From the NCBI RefSeq assembly GCF_014643455.1, contig NZ_BMJM01000013.1, positions 1 through 64,000 of the forward strand: a stretch of 64,000 nucleotides of DNA. The letters are read 5' to 3'. Shown in pieces: positions 35,153-44,092 of the stretch. The DNA is from Sandarakinorhabdus glacialis. GTDB taxonomy: Bacteria > Pseudomonadota > Alphaproteobacteria > Sphingomonadales > Sphingomonadaceae. A model generated the notes under the pieces. The model was not told the origin of the DNA and made no database searches. It was given only the letters and a program-made list of their open reading frames with translations. The position numbers were made by a program, and so were the translations under genes. Position 1 is the first letter of the stretch. Each line of letters starts with the position of its first letter.

Positions 35153-35362
35153 ATGCTCAGCCTGTCCGTTTTCGCCGCGTCGCTGCTCTATGCGTTCGTC
35201 GGTATCGTCATCTTCGTCCTTGGTTTCCGCATCTGGGACTGGCTGACCCCGACCGACGTCTGGAAAGAAATCGCCGAGCGCGGCAACATCGCGCTCGCCA
35301 TCCTCGCCGGCGCGGTCGCGATCGGGCTCGCGATCATCATCGGCAGTGCCATACATGGCTGA
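35153..35362 (+). CDS. DUF350 membrane protein (YjfL-like)
   Basis: The 69-residue protein has two hydrophobic helices (SVFAASLLYAFVGIVIFVLG and IALAILAGAVAIGLAIIIG) joined by a short polar loop, DWLTPTDVWKEIAERGN. This matches a single DUF350 unit; longer YjfL proteins have more copies. AGGAGG lies just upstream of the ATG. Its end overlaps the start of the spermidine-synthase-like gene by eight bases. DUF350 proteins occur in the Escherichia coli yjf locus beside a glutathionylspermidine-synthetase-like gene (from memory), which is a second link between this small membrane protein and polyamines. Confidence 0.88.
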   Translation: MLSLSVFAASLLYAFVGIVIFVLGFRIWDWLTPTDVWKEIAERGNIALAILAGAVAIGLAIIIGSAIHG

Positions 35363-36878
35363 TGCCCCCACCGGCGCCCGCGACCTGGCGCCGGTGCTGC
35401 TGTTTTCGGCCTTTGTCGTCGCCACCTGCGGGCTGGTCTACGAACTCCTCGCCGGCACCCTCGCCAGCTATTTGCTCGGCGACAGCGTCACGCAATTCTC
35501 GACCGTCATCGGCACCTATCTGTTTGCCATGGGCATCGGCGCGTGGCTCTCGCGCTACGTCACCGCCAACGAGCTCGCTGTCTTCGTCCGCACCGAAATC
35601 CTCATCGCGGCGATTGGCGGCAGCTCGGCGGCATTGCTGTTCCTGCTCTTCGACCGCGTCGGCGATTTCCGGCTGCCGCTTTACGGCCTCGTCCTGATCA
35701 TCGGCACTCTCGTCGGCCTCGAGATCCCGCTGCTCATGCGCATCCTCAAGGACCGCCTCGAATTCGGCGACCTGGTCTCGAAAGTCCTGACCTTCGACTA
35801 TATCGGCGCCCTCGCCGCGTCGCTGCTGTTCCCGCTCGTCCTCGTCCCCCATCTCGGCCTGATCCGCACCGGCTTCCTGTTCGGCCTCGCCAATGTCGGC
35901 GTCGCGCTGGCGATGCTGTGGATGCTCCCCCAGGCGTCGAGACTCCGCGGCGAGATGGCGGCCGGCATCCTCGTCGCCATCGCGCTCGTCGCCGGGCTGT
36001 TCAGCGCCGAACGCCTGCAACGCCTCGCCGAGGTCGCCGCCTATCAGGCGCCGATCATCCACGCCGTCTCGACCCCCTACCAGCGCATCGTGCTGACCCG
36101 CCGGAACGACGATGTGCGGCTGTTCCTGAACGGCAACCTGCAATTTTCGAGCCGCGACGAATATCGCTACCACGAGGCCCTCGTCCACCCGGCGCTCGGC
36201 CGCATCGCCCATCCCGCAAACGTGCTCATCCTCGGCGGCGGCGACGGCCTCGCCGCGCGCGAGGTCCTCAAATATCCGGGCGTCCGGTCGATCACCCTCG
36301 TCGATCTCGACCCGGCGATGACCCGGCTGTTCACCGATGCGCCGATGCTGGCGGCGCTCAACGGCAACGCCCTGCGCTCGCCGAAACTGATCATCGTCAA
36401 CGCCGACGCGTTCGTGTGGCTGCGTGCCAACCAGCGCCGCTTCGGCGCCGTCATCGTCGATTTCCCCGATCCGACGAACTTTTCGATCGGCAAGCTCTAC
36501 ACCCTCAGCCTCTACCGCGAGCTGGCGCGCGCCATCGCGCCGGGCGGCATCGCGGTCGTGCAGAGCACCTCGCCGCTGGTCGCCCCCAACGCCTATTGGA
36601 CCGTCGCCACCACCCTCGAGGCGGCCGGGCTGACGACGCGCGGCTACCACGCCTATGTGCCCAGCTTCGGCGAATGGGGCTTCATCCTCGCCGCGCACGG
36701 GGCCATCGCCGACGCTGTCGCCCTGCCGCCCGGCCTGCGGTTCCTCACCCCGCGCACCGCGGCGCTGGCGTTCGATTTTCCGCCCGACATGGCGCGCCGG
36801 CCGACGCCGGTGAACCGTCTCGACAACCAGGCGTTGGTCCGCGCCTTCGACGCCGAATGGAGCCGGGTGGAAGGCTGA
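35355..36878 (+). CDS. Membrane-anchored spermidine-synthase-like aminopropyltransferase
   Basis: The 507-residue protein has an N-terminal block of about seven hydrophobic helices (residues 10-215) fused to a spermidine-synthase fold. The catalytic part has a beta-stranded entry (YQRIVLTRRNDDVRLFLNG, then EYRYHEALVHPAL), the cofactor loop ILGGGDGLAAREVLKYPGV with LVDLDPAM, and the active-site acid motif VIVDFPDPTNFSIGKLY. Such enzymes transfer the aminopropyl group of decarboxylated AdoMet to an amine acceptor. AdoMet decarboxylase is encoded two genes downstream, which fits. The acceptor may be membrane-bound rather than free putrescine. ATG 35355 is preferred over GTG 35346. Confidence 0.88.
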   Translation: MADAPTGARDLAPVLLFSAFVVATCGLVYELLAGTLASYLLGDSVTQFSTVIGTYLFAMGIGAWLSRYVTANELAVFVRTEILIAAIGGSSAALLFLLFDRVGDFRLPLYGLVLIIGTLVGLEIPLLMRILKDRLEFGDLVSKVLTFDYIGALAASLLFPLVLVPHLGLIRTGFLFGLANVGVALAMLWMLPQASRLRGEMAAGILVAIALVAGLFSAERLQRLAEVAAYQAPIIHAVSTPYQRIVLTRRNDDVRLFLNGNLQFSSRDEYRYHEALVHPALGRIAHPANVLILGGGDGLAAREVLKYPGVRSITLVDLDPAMTRLFTDAPMLAALNGNALRSPKLIIVNADAFVWLRANQRRFGAVIVDFPDPTNFSIGKLYTLSLYRELARAIAPGGIAVVQSTSPLVAPNAYWTVATTLEAAGLTTRGYHAYVPSFGEWGFILAAHGAIADAVALPPGLRFLTPRTAALAFDFPPDMARRPTPVNRLDNQALVRAFDAEWSRVEG

Positions 36879-38470
36879 TGCTGACCCGCCGTTCCCTGCT
36901 GGCGACGCCCGCACTCGCCGTTCCGGGCTGCAGCTTTCTTGGCGCTCTCCCCGGCACCCTGTCGGGCGCCGACATGGCACGCGGGCATCTGCTCCGCACC
37001 CCGTTCGCCGCCGGCACCCCCGCCGAAACCCGTCGTACCAAAATTGCCATCATCGGCGGCGGTATCGCCGGGCTCAGCGCCGCCTTCACCCTCGCCGAGG
37101 CCGGCCACCGCGACTTCCGCCTGTTCGAGCTCGAGGACAGCGCCGGCGGAAACTCGCGTGCCGGCCGCAATGCCGTCTCGGCCTATCCGCTCGGCGCGCA
37201 CTATTTGCCGATCCCCAACCCCGAATCATCGGGCGTCCGCCATTTCCTCGAGCGTATTGGCACCATTACCGGCTGGCAGGGCGGCAAGCCCGTCTTCGAC
37301 CCCTATCAGATTGTTGCCGACCCCGAGGAACGCATCCTCCACCTCGGGCGCTGGCAGGAGGGCCTGATCCCCGCAATCGTCCCCGACGCCGACCGCGCCG
37401 ACCTCGCCGCGTTTTTCGCCGCCATGGACCGCTTCCGCGATCACAAGACCAGCGACGGTCGCCGGGCCTTCGCCATCCCGATGGACCTGAGCAGCCGCGA
37501 TCCCGACCTGCGCGCCCTCGACGCACTGAGCTTCACCGCCTGGCTCGACGCGCGAGGCTGGTCCACCCCGACGCTGCGCGCCCACCTCCGCTATTGCACC
37601 CGCGACGAATACGGCACCGAGCCCGGCGAAGTCTCGGCTTGGGCGGGCATCCATTATTTCGCCGCCCGGCGCGGTGAAGCGGCGAATTGCGCCGGCGATG
37701 CGGTGCTCACCTGGCCGGCGGGCAACGGCTATCTCGCCGCCGCGATGGCGCGCCGCGTTGCCGGCCATATCGAACCCGGCATCGTCGTCGCCGCTGTCCG
37801 CACCAGCGGTGACGGCGCCCAAATCGACGCGCTCGATGTCGCCAACCGCCGCCGCATCCGCATCCTTGCCGACGCCGCCATCATCGCGTTGCCCCGCTTC
37901 GTCGCCGCGCATGTCGTCGCGGGCGCCTCGGCAAAAGGTTTCGGCTATTCGCCATGGGTCGTCGCCAACGTCACCGCTGATCGCCTGCCGGCAGGGCAGG
38001 GTGCCAAGCTCGCCTGGGACAATGTCTCGGCCACCAGCGATTCGCTCGGCTATGTCGTCGCCACCCACCAGGGCCTCGCCGCCGTGCCGGGGCCGACCGT
38101 GCTGACCTGGTACACGGCGCTGTCCGACATGACGCCCGCCACAGCGCGCACCCTGATGACCGATCGCCCGCTGGCCGATTGGCAGCGGATCGTCCATGAC
38201 GATTTGATGGCGATGAATCCCGATCTTGCCGGCGCCATCCGCCGCATCGACGTCTGGCGCTGGGGCCATGCCATGGTCCGCCCGGTCCCCGGCTTCTTCT
38301 TCGGCGGCGCACGCGAAAACGCCGCAAAATCGGCGCCGCCGCTATTCAACGCCCATTCCGACCTCAGCGGGCTCTCCATCTTCGAGGAAGCCCATTTCCG
38401 CGGCAGCACCGCCGCCGAAGCCGCCATGACCCACCTCGGTTTCGCGCATGTATCGGTCCACACCGCATGA
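36878..38470 (+). CDS. Exported FAD-dependent amine-oxidase-like flavoprotein
   Basis: The 530-residue protein starts with a Tat-like signal (LTRRSLLATPALAVPGCSFL). The Cys after ALAVPG also makes a lipoprotein possible. The FAD-binding start IAIIGGGIAGLSAAFTLAEA, then FELEDSAGGNSRAG, is typical of flavin monoamine oxidases and phytoene-desaturase relatives. Later FAD contacts are at GNGYLAAAMARRVAGHI and near the C-terminus (SIFEEAHFRGSTAAEAA). The start overlaps the stop of the aminopropyltransferase gene by one base, and the stop overlaps speD by four. Oxidation of a polyamine or polyamine conjugate at the membrane outer face is the natural guess; this is inference. Confidence 0.85.
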   Translation: MLTRRSLLATPALAVPGCSFLGALPGTLSGADMARGHLLRTPFAAGTPAETRRTKIAIIGGGIAGLSAAFTLAEAGHRDFRLFELEDSAGGNSRAGRNAVSAYPLGAHYLPIPNPESSGVRHFLERIGTITGWQGGKPVFDPYQIVADPEERILHLGRWQEGLIPAIVPDADRADLAAFFAAMDRFRDHKTSDGRRAFAIPMDLSSRDPDLRALDALSFTAWLDARGWSTPTLRAHLRYCTRDEYGTEPGEVSAWAGIHYFAARRGEAANCAGDAVLTWPAGNGYLAAAMARRVAGHIEPGIVVAAVRTSGDGAQIDALDVANRRRIRILADAAIIALPRFVAAHVVAGASAKGFGYSPWVVANVTADRLPAGQGAKLAWDNVSATSDSLGYVVATHQGLAAVPGPTVLTWYTALSDMTPATARTLMTDRPLADWQRIVHDDLMAMNPDLAGAIRRIDVWRWGHAMVRPVPGFFFGGARENAAKSAPPLFNAHSDLSGLSIFEEAHFRGSTAAEAAMTHLGFAHVSVHTA

Positions 38471-38856
38471 CGGTCACCCCCAACGGCACCCACCTGCTCG
38501 CCGATCTCTACGGCTGCCAACACCTCGCCGACCCAGCCGCCATCGAGGCCGCGCTGCGCGCCGCTGTCGCCGCCGCCTGCGCCACGCTGGTCGACATCCG
38601 CCTCCACCATTTCGGCCCGGCCCAAGGCGTTACCGGCGTCGCCTTGCTCGCCGAATCGCATATCTCGATCCACAGCTGGCCCGAACATGGCTACGCCGCC
38701 ATCGACATCTTCCTGTGCGGGGCAGCCCATGACATCAAGGGCGCGCTGTCGGCACTGGTGACAGCGTTGGAAGCCGAATCGGTGACCAGCCATATCTTCA
38801 CCCGCGGCATGGCCTCGACCGCAGGCCATATCCAATTTCCTGTCAGCCCGGGGTGA
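38467..38856 (+). CDS. speD: S-adenosylmethionine decarboxylase proenzyme
   Basis: The 129-residue protein matches the short bacterial/archaeal AdoMet decarboxylase (SpeH-type). It has the self-cleavage site ESHISIHSWPE with Glu63-Ser64 (Ser64 becomes the pyruvoyl group), the proton donor His69, and Cys84 in IDIFLCG. It makes decarboxylated AdoMet, the aminopropyl donor for the enzyme encoded two genes upstream. The start overlaps the preceding stop (ATGA). It is the last gene of the eight-gene cluster, which ends eleven bases before a convergent cysteine-hydrolase gene. No ornithine or arginine decarboxylase gene is present here, so the amine acceptor must come from elsewhere. Confidence 0.93.
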   Translation: MTVTPNGTHLLADLYGCQHLADPAAIEAALRAAVAAACATLVDIRLHHFGPAQGVTGVALLAESHISIHSWPEHGYAAIDIFLCGAAHDIKGALSALVTALEAESVTSHIFTRGMASTAGHIQFPVSPG

Positions 38857-38866
38857 CAGTATATGT

Positions 38867-39466
38867 TTACTCCAGCGCCGCCAGGAACGCCGTGTGCGAC
38901 ATCGGCCGCGAGAACATCGCGAAGTCCTTGGCGACCGCCATCTGCTGTTCTTCCTCGCTGAGAGTCGCGGTGCAATCGGTGATCGTCGCCACCTGGTAAC
39001 CGCGCTCATATGCCGACCGCATCGTCGATTCGACGCAGCAGTTGGTCAGGAAACCGGCGATGGCGACATCGGTGATGCCTCGCGCCCGGAGGATGAAGTC
39101 GAGGTTGGTGCTGGCAAAACAGTCGAGTCCGCGCTTGCCCTCGATGACGATGTCATAACCCTGCGGCTTCATCTCGTCGACGATTTCGGCGCCCCAGCCG
39201 CCCTTCTTGAATGCCGCCGATGCGACGATGCCGGCGAGGATGCCATAGGGTTCGGCGGGAATTTCGGGATAGCCGGGCGCAAAGGAAATCGGCACGTGCA
39301 TGATGCAGACGCCGGCCTCGCGTGCCGCCTGCAACAGATGCTGGCTGAGGGTAAACATGTCGGTGCTCGCCATCACGTCCTTGACACCGTCGTGGAGGGC
39401 GCCGCCTTCCTTGACGAAGTCATTCTGGTACTCGATCAGCACCAGCGCAGTGTTTTTCGGGTTCAT
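38867..39466 (-). CDS. Isochorismatase-family cysteine hydrolase
   Basis: The 199-residue protein has the Asp-Lys-Cys triad of the family: Asp in LVLIEYQNDF, Lys in VIEGKRGLDCF and Cys in FLTNCCVESTMRSAYERGY. The cis-peptide motif before the Cys is also present (IAGFLTN). Members hydrolyse amides, carbamoyl groups or isochorismate. AAGGAG upstream supports ATG at 39466 and gives the normal family length. It is convergent with speD and lies 90 bases downstream of the alpha-hydroxyacid oxidase gene on the same strand. The substrate cannot be inferred. Confidence 0.88.
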   Translation of the reverse strand: MNPKNTALVLIEYQNDFVKEGGALHDGVKDVMASTDMFTLSQHLLQAAREAGVCIMHVPISFAPGYPEIPAEPYGILAGIVASAAFKKGGWGAEIVDEMKPQGYDIVIEGKRGLDCFASTNLDFILRARGITDVAIAGFLTNCCVESTMRSAYERGYQVATITDCTATLSEEEQQMAVAKDFAMFSRPMSHTAFLAALE

Positions 39467-39556
39467 CGCGAATTCTCCTTGCGAGTCCGCGGCGCCGGCG
39501 GATCGGGGCCGACAAATAGCCGCTGCCCCGGATGCGGGCAACGACCCGCTTCGGGC

Positions 39557-40708
39557 TCAACAGGTCAGGCGTTTGCCGCCATTTTGCGCGTCCAGCACAT
39601 GCGCGCGCGATATCCCCGCCGGCGTCCGGCAACCGAGTTGCGCCTGCGCCAGCTCATATTCCGCCCGCAGGATGTGGAGGACATGCGCGACGCCGATCAC
39701 CCCGGCGACCGCCAGCGCATGGAGTTGCGGCCGCCCGACCAGCACCGCGTCGGCACCCAGCGCCAGCGCCTTGGCGATATCGGTGCCTTGCCGGATGCCG
39801 CCGTCGACCAGCACCGCCGCGCGCCCGCCGACCGCTTCGGCGATGCCGGGCAACACCGATAGCGGCGTCGGCAGCCCGTCCATGACCCGGCCGCCGTGGT
39901 TGGAGACGATGATGCCGTCGGCGCCGTGCTCGATGGCGAGACGCGCATCGTCAGCCGCGAGTATGCCCTTGACGATCAACGGCAGTGTCGTCGCCTGGCG
40001 CAACCACGCAAGATCATCCCACGTCGGCGCAGCGTCGATCAGCGGCGTGCCGAACAATATCGGGCCCCCGGCAATTCCAGTCTGCGACCGGCTCGGCAGC
40101 CCGCGCAAATTCGCCGCCGCGATCCCCGCCGGCAAGGTAAAGCCCGACCGTTTCAGCGACGCGTCGACGGTCAGCACGATCGCGTCATACCCAGCGGCTT
40201 CAGCGCGCCGGACCAGCGCGGCGCTACGCTCGCGATCGTCCTGCAGATACAGCTGGAACCACAAAGGCGCCGGATCGCGGCCGAGTTCGCGCGACGCAGC
40301 CCGGCTGGCCAGCGCGATCTCCTCGAGGGTGAAGCTCGACAACGTGCTCACCACCATGCCGGTGCCGAGCGCCGCGGCGGCGCGGGCCACCGCCAGCTCG
40401 CCATCGGGATGCGCCAGCCGGTGATAGGCCAGCGGCGCCAGCAGCATCGGCGCGGCGAGGTCCATGCCAAGCAGCCTGATCGCGGTGCTGCCGCCGGAAA
40501 GATCGGCGAGCACACGCGGCAACAGTTGCAGCGCGTCGAACTGGGCGATGTTGGCGGCCAGCGTGATCTCGCGATCGGCGCCCGACTGGATGTGTCGCCA
40601 CGAAGCGGCGGGCATATGGTGCACGGCACGGCGTTCGTAATCGGCGAGGGTGACGATGTCGGCAGGGATCGCCGCCAGCGCCGGCAACACGGTCACGTCA
40701 CCGACCAT
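39557..40708 (-). CDS. FMN-dependent alpha-hydroxy-acid oxidase/dehydrogenase
   Basis: The 383-residue protein belongs to the LldD/glycolate oxidase family. It has ADYERRAVHHMPAASWRHI at the start, PMLLAPLAYHRLAHPDGE, VVSTLSSFTLEEIA, LWFQLYLQDD, the FMN-phosphate Lys in LPLIVKGI, the catalytic His in IIVSNHGGR and DGGIRQGTDIAKALALGAD near the end. It oxidises an L-2-hydroxy acid such as lactate, glycolate or mandelate to the 2-keto acid. The start overlaps the end of the PiuC-type gene by 16 bases, so the two are cotranscribed. The C-terminal tail looks complete. Confidence 0.9.
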   Translation of the reverse strand: MVGDVTVLPALAAIPADIVTLADYERRAVHHMPAASWRHIQSGADREITLAANIAQFDALQLLPRVLADLSGGSTAIRLLGMDLAAPMLLAPLAYHRLAHPDGELAVARAAAALGTGMVVSTLSSFTLEEIALASRAASRELGRDPAPLWFQLYLQDDRERSAALVRRAEAAGYDAIVLTVDASLKRSGFTLPAGIAAANLRGLPSRSQTGIAGGPILFGTPLIDAAPTWDDLAWLRQATTLPLIVKGILAADDARLAIEHGADGIIVSNHGGRVMDGLPTPLSVLPGIAEAVGGRAAVLVDGGIRQGTDIAKALALGADAVLVGRPQLHALAVAGVIGVAHVLHILRAEYELAQAQLGCRTPAGISRAHVLDAQNGGKRLTC

Positions 40709-41373
40709 TGCCGCAGCAGATTGTGATAAACGCCCGTCAGCCTGTCGATCAAGCCATGGTCGGGATGGTCGCCGGTCAATTGCTGGATCGCCGTGTCGAG
40801 CTCGAACAAAGTCCGCCGCTGCTGGTCGGAGGCAACCAGGCTCTGCGTCCAGAAGAACGACGCCAGCCGCACGCCGCGGGTCACGGGGGCGACCCGGTGC
40901 AGGCTGCTGCCGGGATAGATGACCATGTGCCCGGCCGGCAGCTTGACAGTCTGCGCGCCGAAACTGTCCTCGATCACCAACTCGCCCCCGTCATACTGGT
41001 CGGGCTCGGTGAGGAACAACGTCGCCGAAATGTCGCTGCGGACCCGCAGCGTCGATCCGGGGATCGGAAAGATCGCGTTATCGATGTGATTGCCATAGGC
41101 GCCGCCGCCCTCATACCGGTTGAAGCGCGGCGGCAACACCCGCAGCGGCAGTGCCGCGGCAATGAACAAAGGGCATTGCCCCAGTCTGTCGATGATGCGG
41201 TCGCCCAGCGTCCGCCCCAGCGGGTGATCGAGCGGCAGTTGCAGATTGCCCTTGACCAGCGCCGCCCGGTGGCCGGCAGTTCGGCGGCCATCCTCCCAGT
41301 CCGCCTGTTCGAGCAGCTGCCGCGCCTCGTCGACTTCGGCGGCCGAGAGCAGGTCCGGGATCTGGAGCAGCAT
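40693..41373 (-). CDS. PKHD-type Fe(II)/2-oxoglutarate hydroxylase (PiuC/YbiX-like)
   Basis: The 226-residue protein matches the PKHD hydroxylase family in length and motifs. It starts MLLQIPDLLSAAEVDEARQL, has the iron ligands His and Asp in YGNHIDNAI and the distal His in YPGSSLHRVAPV, and the 2-oxoglutarate Arg in RGVRLASFFW. In many bacteria it accompanies TonB siderophore receptors and is iron-regulated. Here no receptor adjoins it, and no clear Fur box was seen in the long upstream region. It is the first gene of an operon with the FMN-dependent hydroxyacid oxidase. Confidence 0.9.
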   Translation of the reverse strand: MLLQIPDLLSAAEVDEARQLLEQADWEDGRRTAGHRAALVKGNLQLPLDHPLGRTLGDRIIDRLGQCPLFIAAALPLRVLPPRFNRYEGGGAYGNHIDNAIFPIPGSTLRVRSDISATLFLTEPDQYDGGELVIEDSFGAQTVKLPAGHMVIYPGSSLHRVAPVTRGVRLASFFWTQSLVASDQQRRTLFELDTAIQQLTGDHPDHGLIDRLTGVYHNLLRQWSVT

Positions 41374-42257
41374 GGGCCGGCGGACTTCCCTGTCAGACGA
41401 TCGCCGCGCGGCGAGCGGCGATCCCTAGCATCTCCGCCGTCATCAGGAAAACCCGGGCGGAAAGCGTGTCTGTGGTCAGCGAAGCTGCACCGCCCATCGT
41501 TGGTAACTCAAAAACGTGCGCCGAGGAAAACTTTCATAGCCTGCGCCAAAGTGACCAGGTCATTCGCAAAGAATGCGCCAACGGAAATTTCATTCCCAGA
41601 GGCTTACGGCCCAATTGGCCTGAACGCCGAACGAGGGCGTCTACACGACTATATAGGTGCGCGCATGTAAAAGCGGTCGTGCGGACAGTTCCGCCCGAGG
41701 CTGATCCTCGGACTATGCACCGGCGCTAACCATCTGTCCAAGTCATGCCCGGCAGGCGAGACAAATAACTCTGTTCAATCGAGCGGTGAATAGCCTGCAC
41801 ATGGAGCACCGACTGCCGCAGGGCCTTGTCGGGCCAAGGTGGGCGGAAGGACTTCGTTTTCTTAAGCGTGACGTCTGCTCCCTTCCCGTTTATAGGGTTG
41901 GAATTAACTTTCGACGATCAATCTCAAATCGTTGTCCGTGCTCCGGAACATGCGCTCTTCATTCGGTACGCCCCATCCGAAGCAGTCATGTGTTGCCAGC
42001 GTCGCCTGTTCCGCCGAGGCAGCCGGCTGCAACCATCTTCCCGCGCCGCGCATGCATGGCTGGCGTCCACTCCGCGCAATGTGCCAGAAGGCACCCCACG
42101 GTCTCGGGACGCATGGCAGGATACAGGGCCATTACGGGACCTGCGAGACCGGCAGCGGCGGCACAAGCTGCACTCGTATCGCCGGTCAGGGTGATCTGCT
42201 GAGGGGACCAGGGATGGAACGCAATAGTCGTAGCTGCAGCGGTAGCATGGCCGGGTT
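41374..42257. other. Gene-poor 880-bp region
   Basis: No frame here gives a product I recognise. Several medium-length frames exist on both strands but lack homology-like patterns, have unusual composition and overlap one another. AT-rich patches, such as those near 41640-41670 and 41890-41940, stand out from the surrounding high-GC DNA. The region marks the switch from the polyamine/PiuC block to the isovalerate block. It could hold decayed genes, but none can be named. Confidence 0.4.
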
Positions 42258-44090
42258 TCAGCTCTCGCGCCGATCGATGTTAGCCAGGGCTGCGCCGGCC
42301 ACGGCCTGTCCACCGGCAACCGCGGCCAGCGCAACGACAATGCCATCGAACGGCGCCACGAGCGTGTGCTCCATTTTCATGGCTTCAAGCGTCAGCAGCT
42401 TCTGACCTTTGGTGACCGCTTCGCCTTCGCCGACGAAAACGGCGATGATGCGTCCCGGCATTGGCGACAGGATGGCGCCGTTGGCCGCGGCATCGCCGCC
42501 CCCGCCGACGATGCGCCATCTGGACAAGGCCCACATCTGGCCATGCTCGGCGATCAATATCTGGTCTTGTCCACCAGCTTGGTCGCCGATTGGCAACCGG
42601 ATCGGCACGCCATCGAGCAAGAAGCTACCTTCGCGCACGGCGCAGGCGTTAAGGCGGAAGCCGTTGATGGCGCCCGGTCGCACCAGGGCGCTGGCGGCTC
42701 CGGCAAGCGCCATCGGTGACGGCTGCACGGGAGGCAGCAAGGCATCGCCTTCGCGCGCGATCAAACCTGTGTCGAGACGGACACCGGCAAAATCCGGGTG
42801 GGCCAGCGCCATCCCGAGGAAACCAGCGTTGGTCCGCAACGGCCAGATCTGCATACCGCCCAGCGTCGTGGCAAGGGATGATCGCGCCGCTTCACGGTCC
42901 ACGCCATGGGCGATGACCTTGGCGATCATCGGGTCGTAGAACGGCGAGATGGCATCGCCCTGCCTGACGCCGGTATCGATCCGCCAAGCAGTCCCGACAT
43001 CGAACACTTCCAACTTGCCGATCGACGGCAGGAAGCCGGTGGCCGGGTCTTCGGCATAGAGCCGAGCTTCCATTGCCCATCCGTCGATTGCCAATTCGTC
43101 CTGGCGGCGCGGCAATGCCTCGCCGCTCGCCACGCGCAATTGCCATTCGACGAGGTCGACCCCGGTGATCGCCTCGGTTACGGGATGCTCGACTTGCAGT
43201 CGCGTGTTCATTTCCATGAACCAGATGCGGTCAGCCCGCAGGCCATCGCTGGCATCGGCGATGAATTCAATGGTGCCGGCCCCGACATAGTCGACTGCGC
43301 GCGCCGCCTGCACCGCGGTTGCACAGAGCGCTGCCCGCGTTGCGGCATCCATACCTGGCGCGGGCGCTTCTTCGATAACTTTCTGATGCCGCCGTTGCAG
43401 CGAGCAATCGCGTTCGAACAGGTGAACGACATTGCCATGCAAGTCGCCGAACACCTGCACTTCGATATGACGCGGCGACAGGATATACTTTTCGATAAGG
43501 ACGCGATCCTCTCCGAAGGAAGCTGCCGCTTCGCGCCGGCAGGATTCGAGCGCATCGCCAAAGTCGGCGGCGTTTTCGACCCGGCGCATGCCCTTGCCGC
43601 CGCCGCCGGCAACCGCCTTGATCAGCACGGGATAGCCGATGGCGTCGGCTTCGGCCTGCAACCGCGCGGGCGACTGGTCATCGCCAAGATACCCCGGCGT
43701 TGTCGGAACGCCCGCCGCCTGCATCAGCCGCTTGGCGGCGTCCTTCAGTCCCATGGCAATGATCGAGGCGGGCTTGGGGCCGACCCAGACCAGGCCGGCA
43801 TCGATGACGGCTTGCGCAAATCCCGCGTTTTCCGACAGGAAGCCATAGCCGGGGTGGATGGCGTCTGCGCCGCTGGCCGCTGCCGCCGCCAGGATTTTTC
43901 CAGGAACGAGGTAGCTTTCGCGCGCGGGTGAGGCGCCGATGTGGATGGCTTCGTCGGCGTGGCTGACATGCAGCGCCTGCGCGTCGGCGTCCGAATATAT
44001 TGCGACGGTGGCAATGCCCATGGCACGCGCCGTGCGGATGATGCGGCAGGCGATTTCGCCGCGATTGGCGATCAGCAGTTTCTTGATCAT
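42258..44090 (-). CDS. mccA: Methylcrotonyl-CoA carboxylase biotin-containing subunit
   Basis: The 610-residue protein has a biotin carboxylase domain (IKKLLIANRGEIACRIIRTA, the glycine loop KAVAGGGGKGMRRV, FGEDRVLIEKYI, FMEMNTRLQVEHPVTE) and a C-terminal biotinyl domain with the modified Lys in LEAMKMEHT. Neighbouring ivd and mccB identify it as the alpha subunit of 3-methylcrotonyl-CoA carboxylase in leucine/isovalerate breakdown. Geranyl-CoA carboxylase is the alternative. ATG at 44090 is chosen with AGGA seven bases upstream; GTG at 44096 overlaps the mccB stop and is possible. It is the third gene of the operon. No hydratase (liuC) or HMG-CoA lyase gene follows. Confidence 0.92.
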   Translation of the reverse strand: MIKKLLIANRGEIACRIIRTARAMGIATVAIYSDADAQALHVSHADEAIHIGASPARESYLVPGKILAAAAASGADAIHPGYGFLSENAGFAQAVIDAGLVWVGPKPASIIAMGLKDAAKRLMQAAGVPTTPGYLGDDQSPARLQAEADAIGYPVLIKAVAGGGGKGMRRVENAADFGDALESCRREAAASFGEDRVLIEKYILSPRHIEVQVFGDLHGNVVHLFERDCSLQRRHQKVIEEAPAPGMDAATRAALCATAVQAARAVDYVGAGTIEFIADASDGLRADRIWFMEMNTRLQVEHPVTEAITGVDLVEWQLRVASGEALPRRQDELAIDGWAMEARLYAEDPATGFLPSIGKLEVFDVGTAWRIDTGVRQGDAISPFYDPMIAKVIAHGVDREAARSSLATTLGGMQIWPLRTNAGFLGMALAHPDFAGVRLDTGLIAREGDALLPPVQPSPMALAGAASALVRPGAINGFRLNACAVREGSFLLDGVPIRLPIGDQAGGQDQILIAEHGQMWALSRWRIVGGGGDAAANGAILSPMPGRIIAVFVGEGEAVTKGQKLLTLEAMKMEHTLVAPFDGIVVALAAVAGGQAVAGAALANIDRRES

Positions 44091-44092
44091 GG

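Noticed and set aside
41826-42194. A 122-codon frame in the gene-poor region
   Set aside because: No motif, no ribosome binding site and overlapping frames of similar length on both strands. It cannot be supported as a gene.
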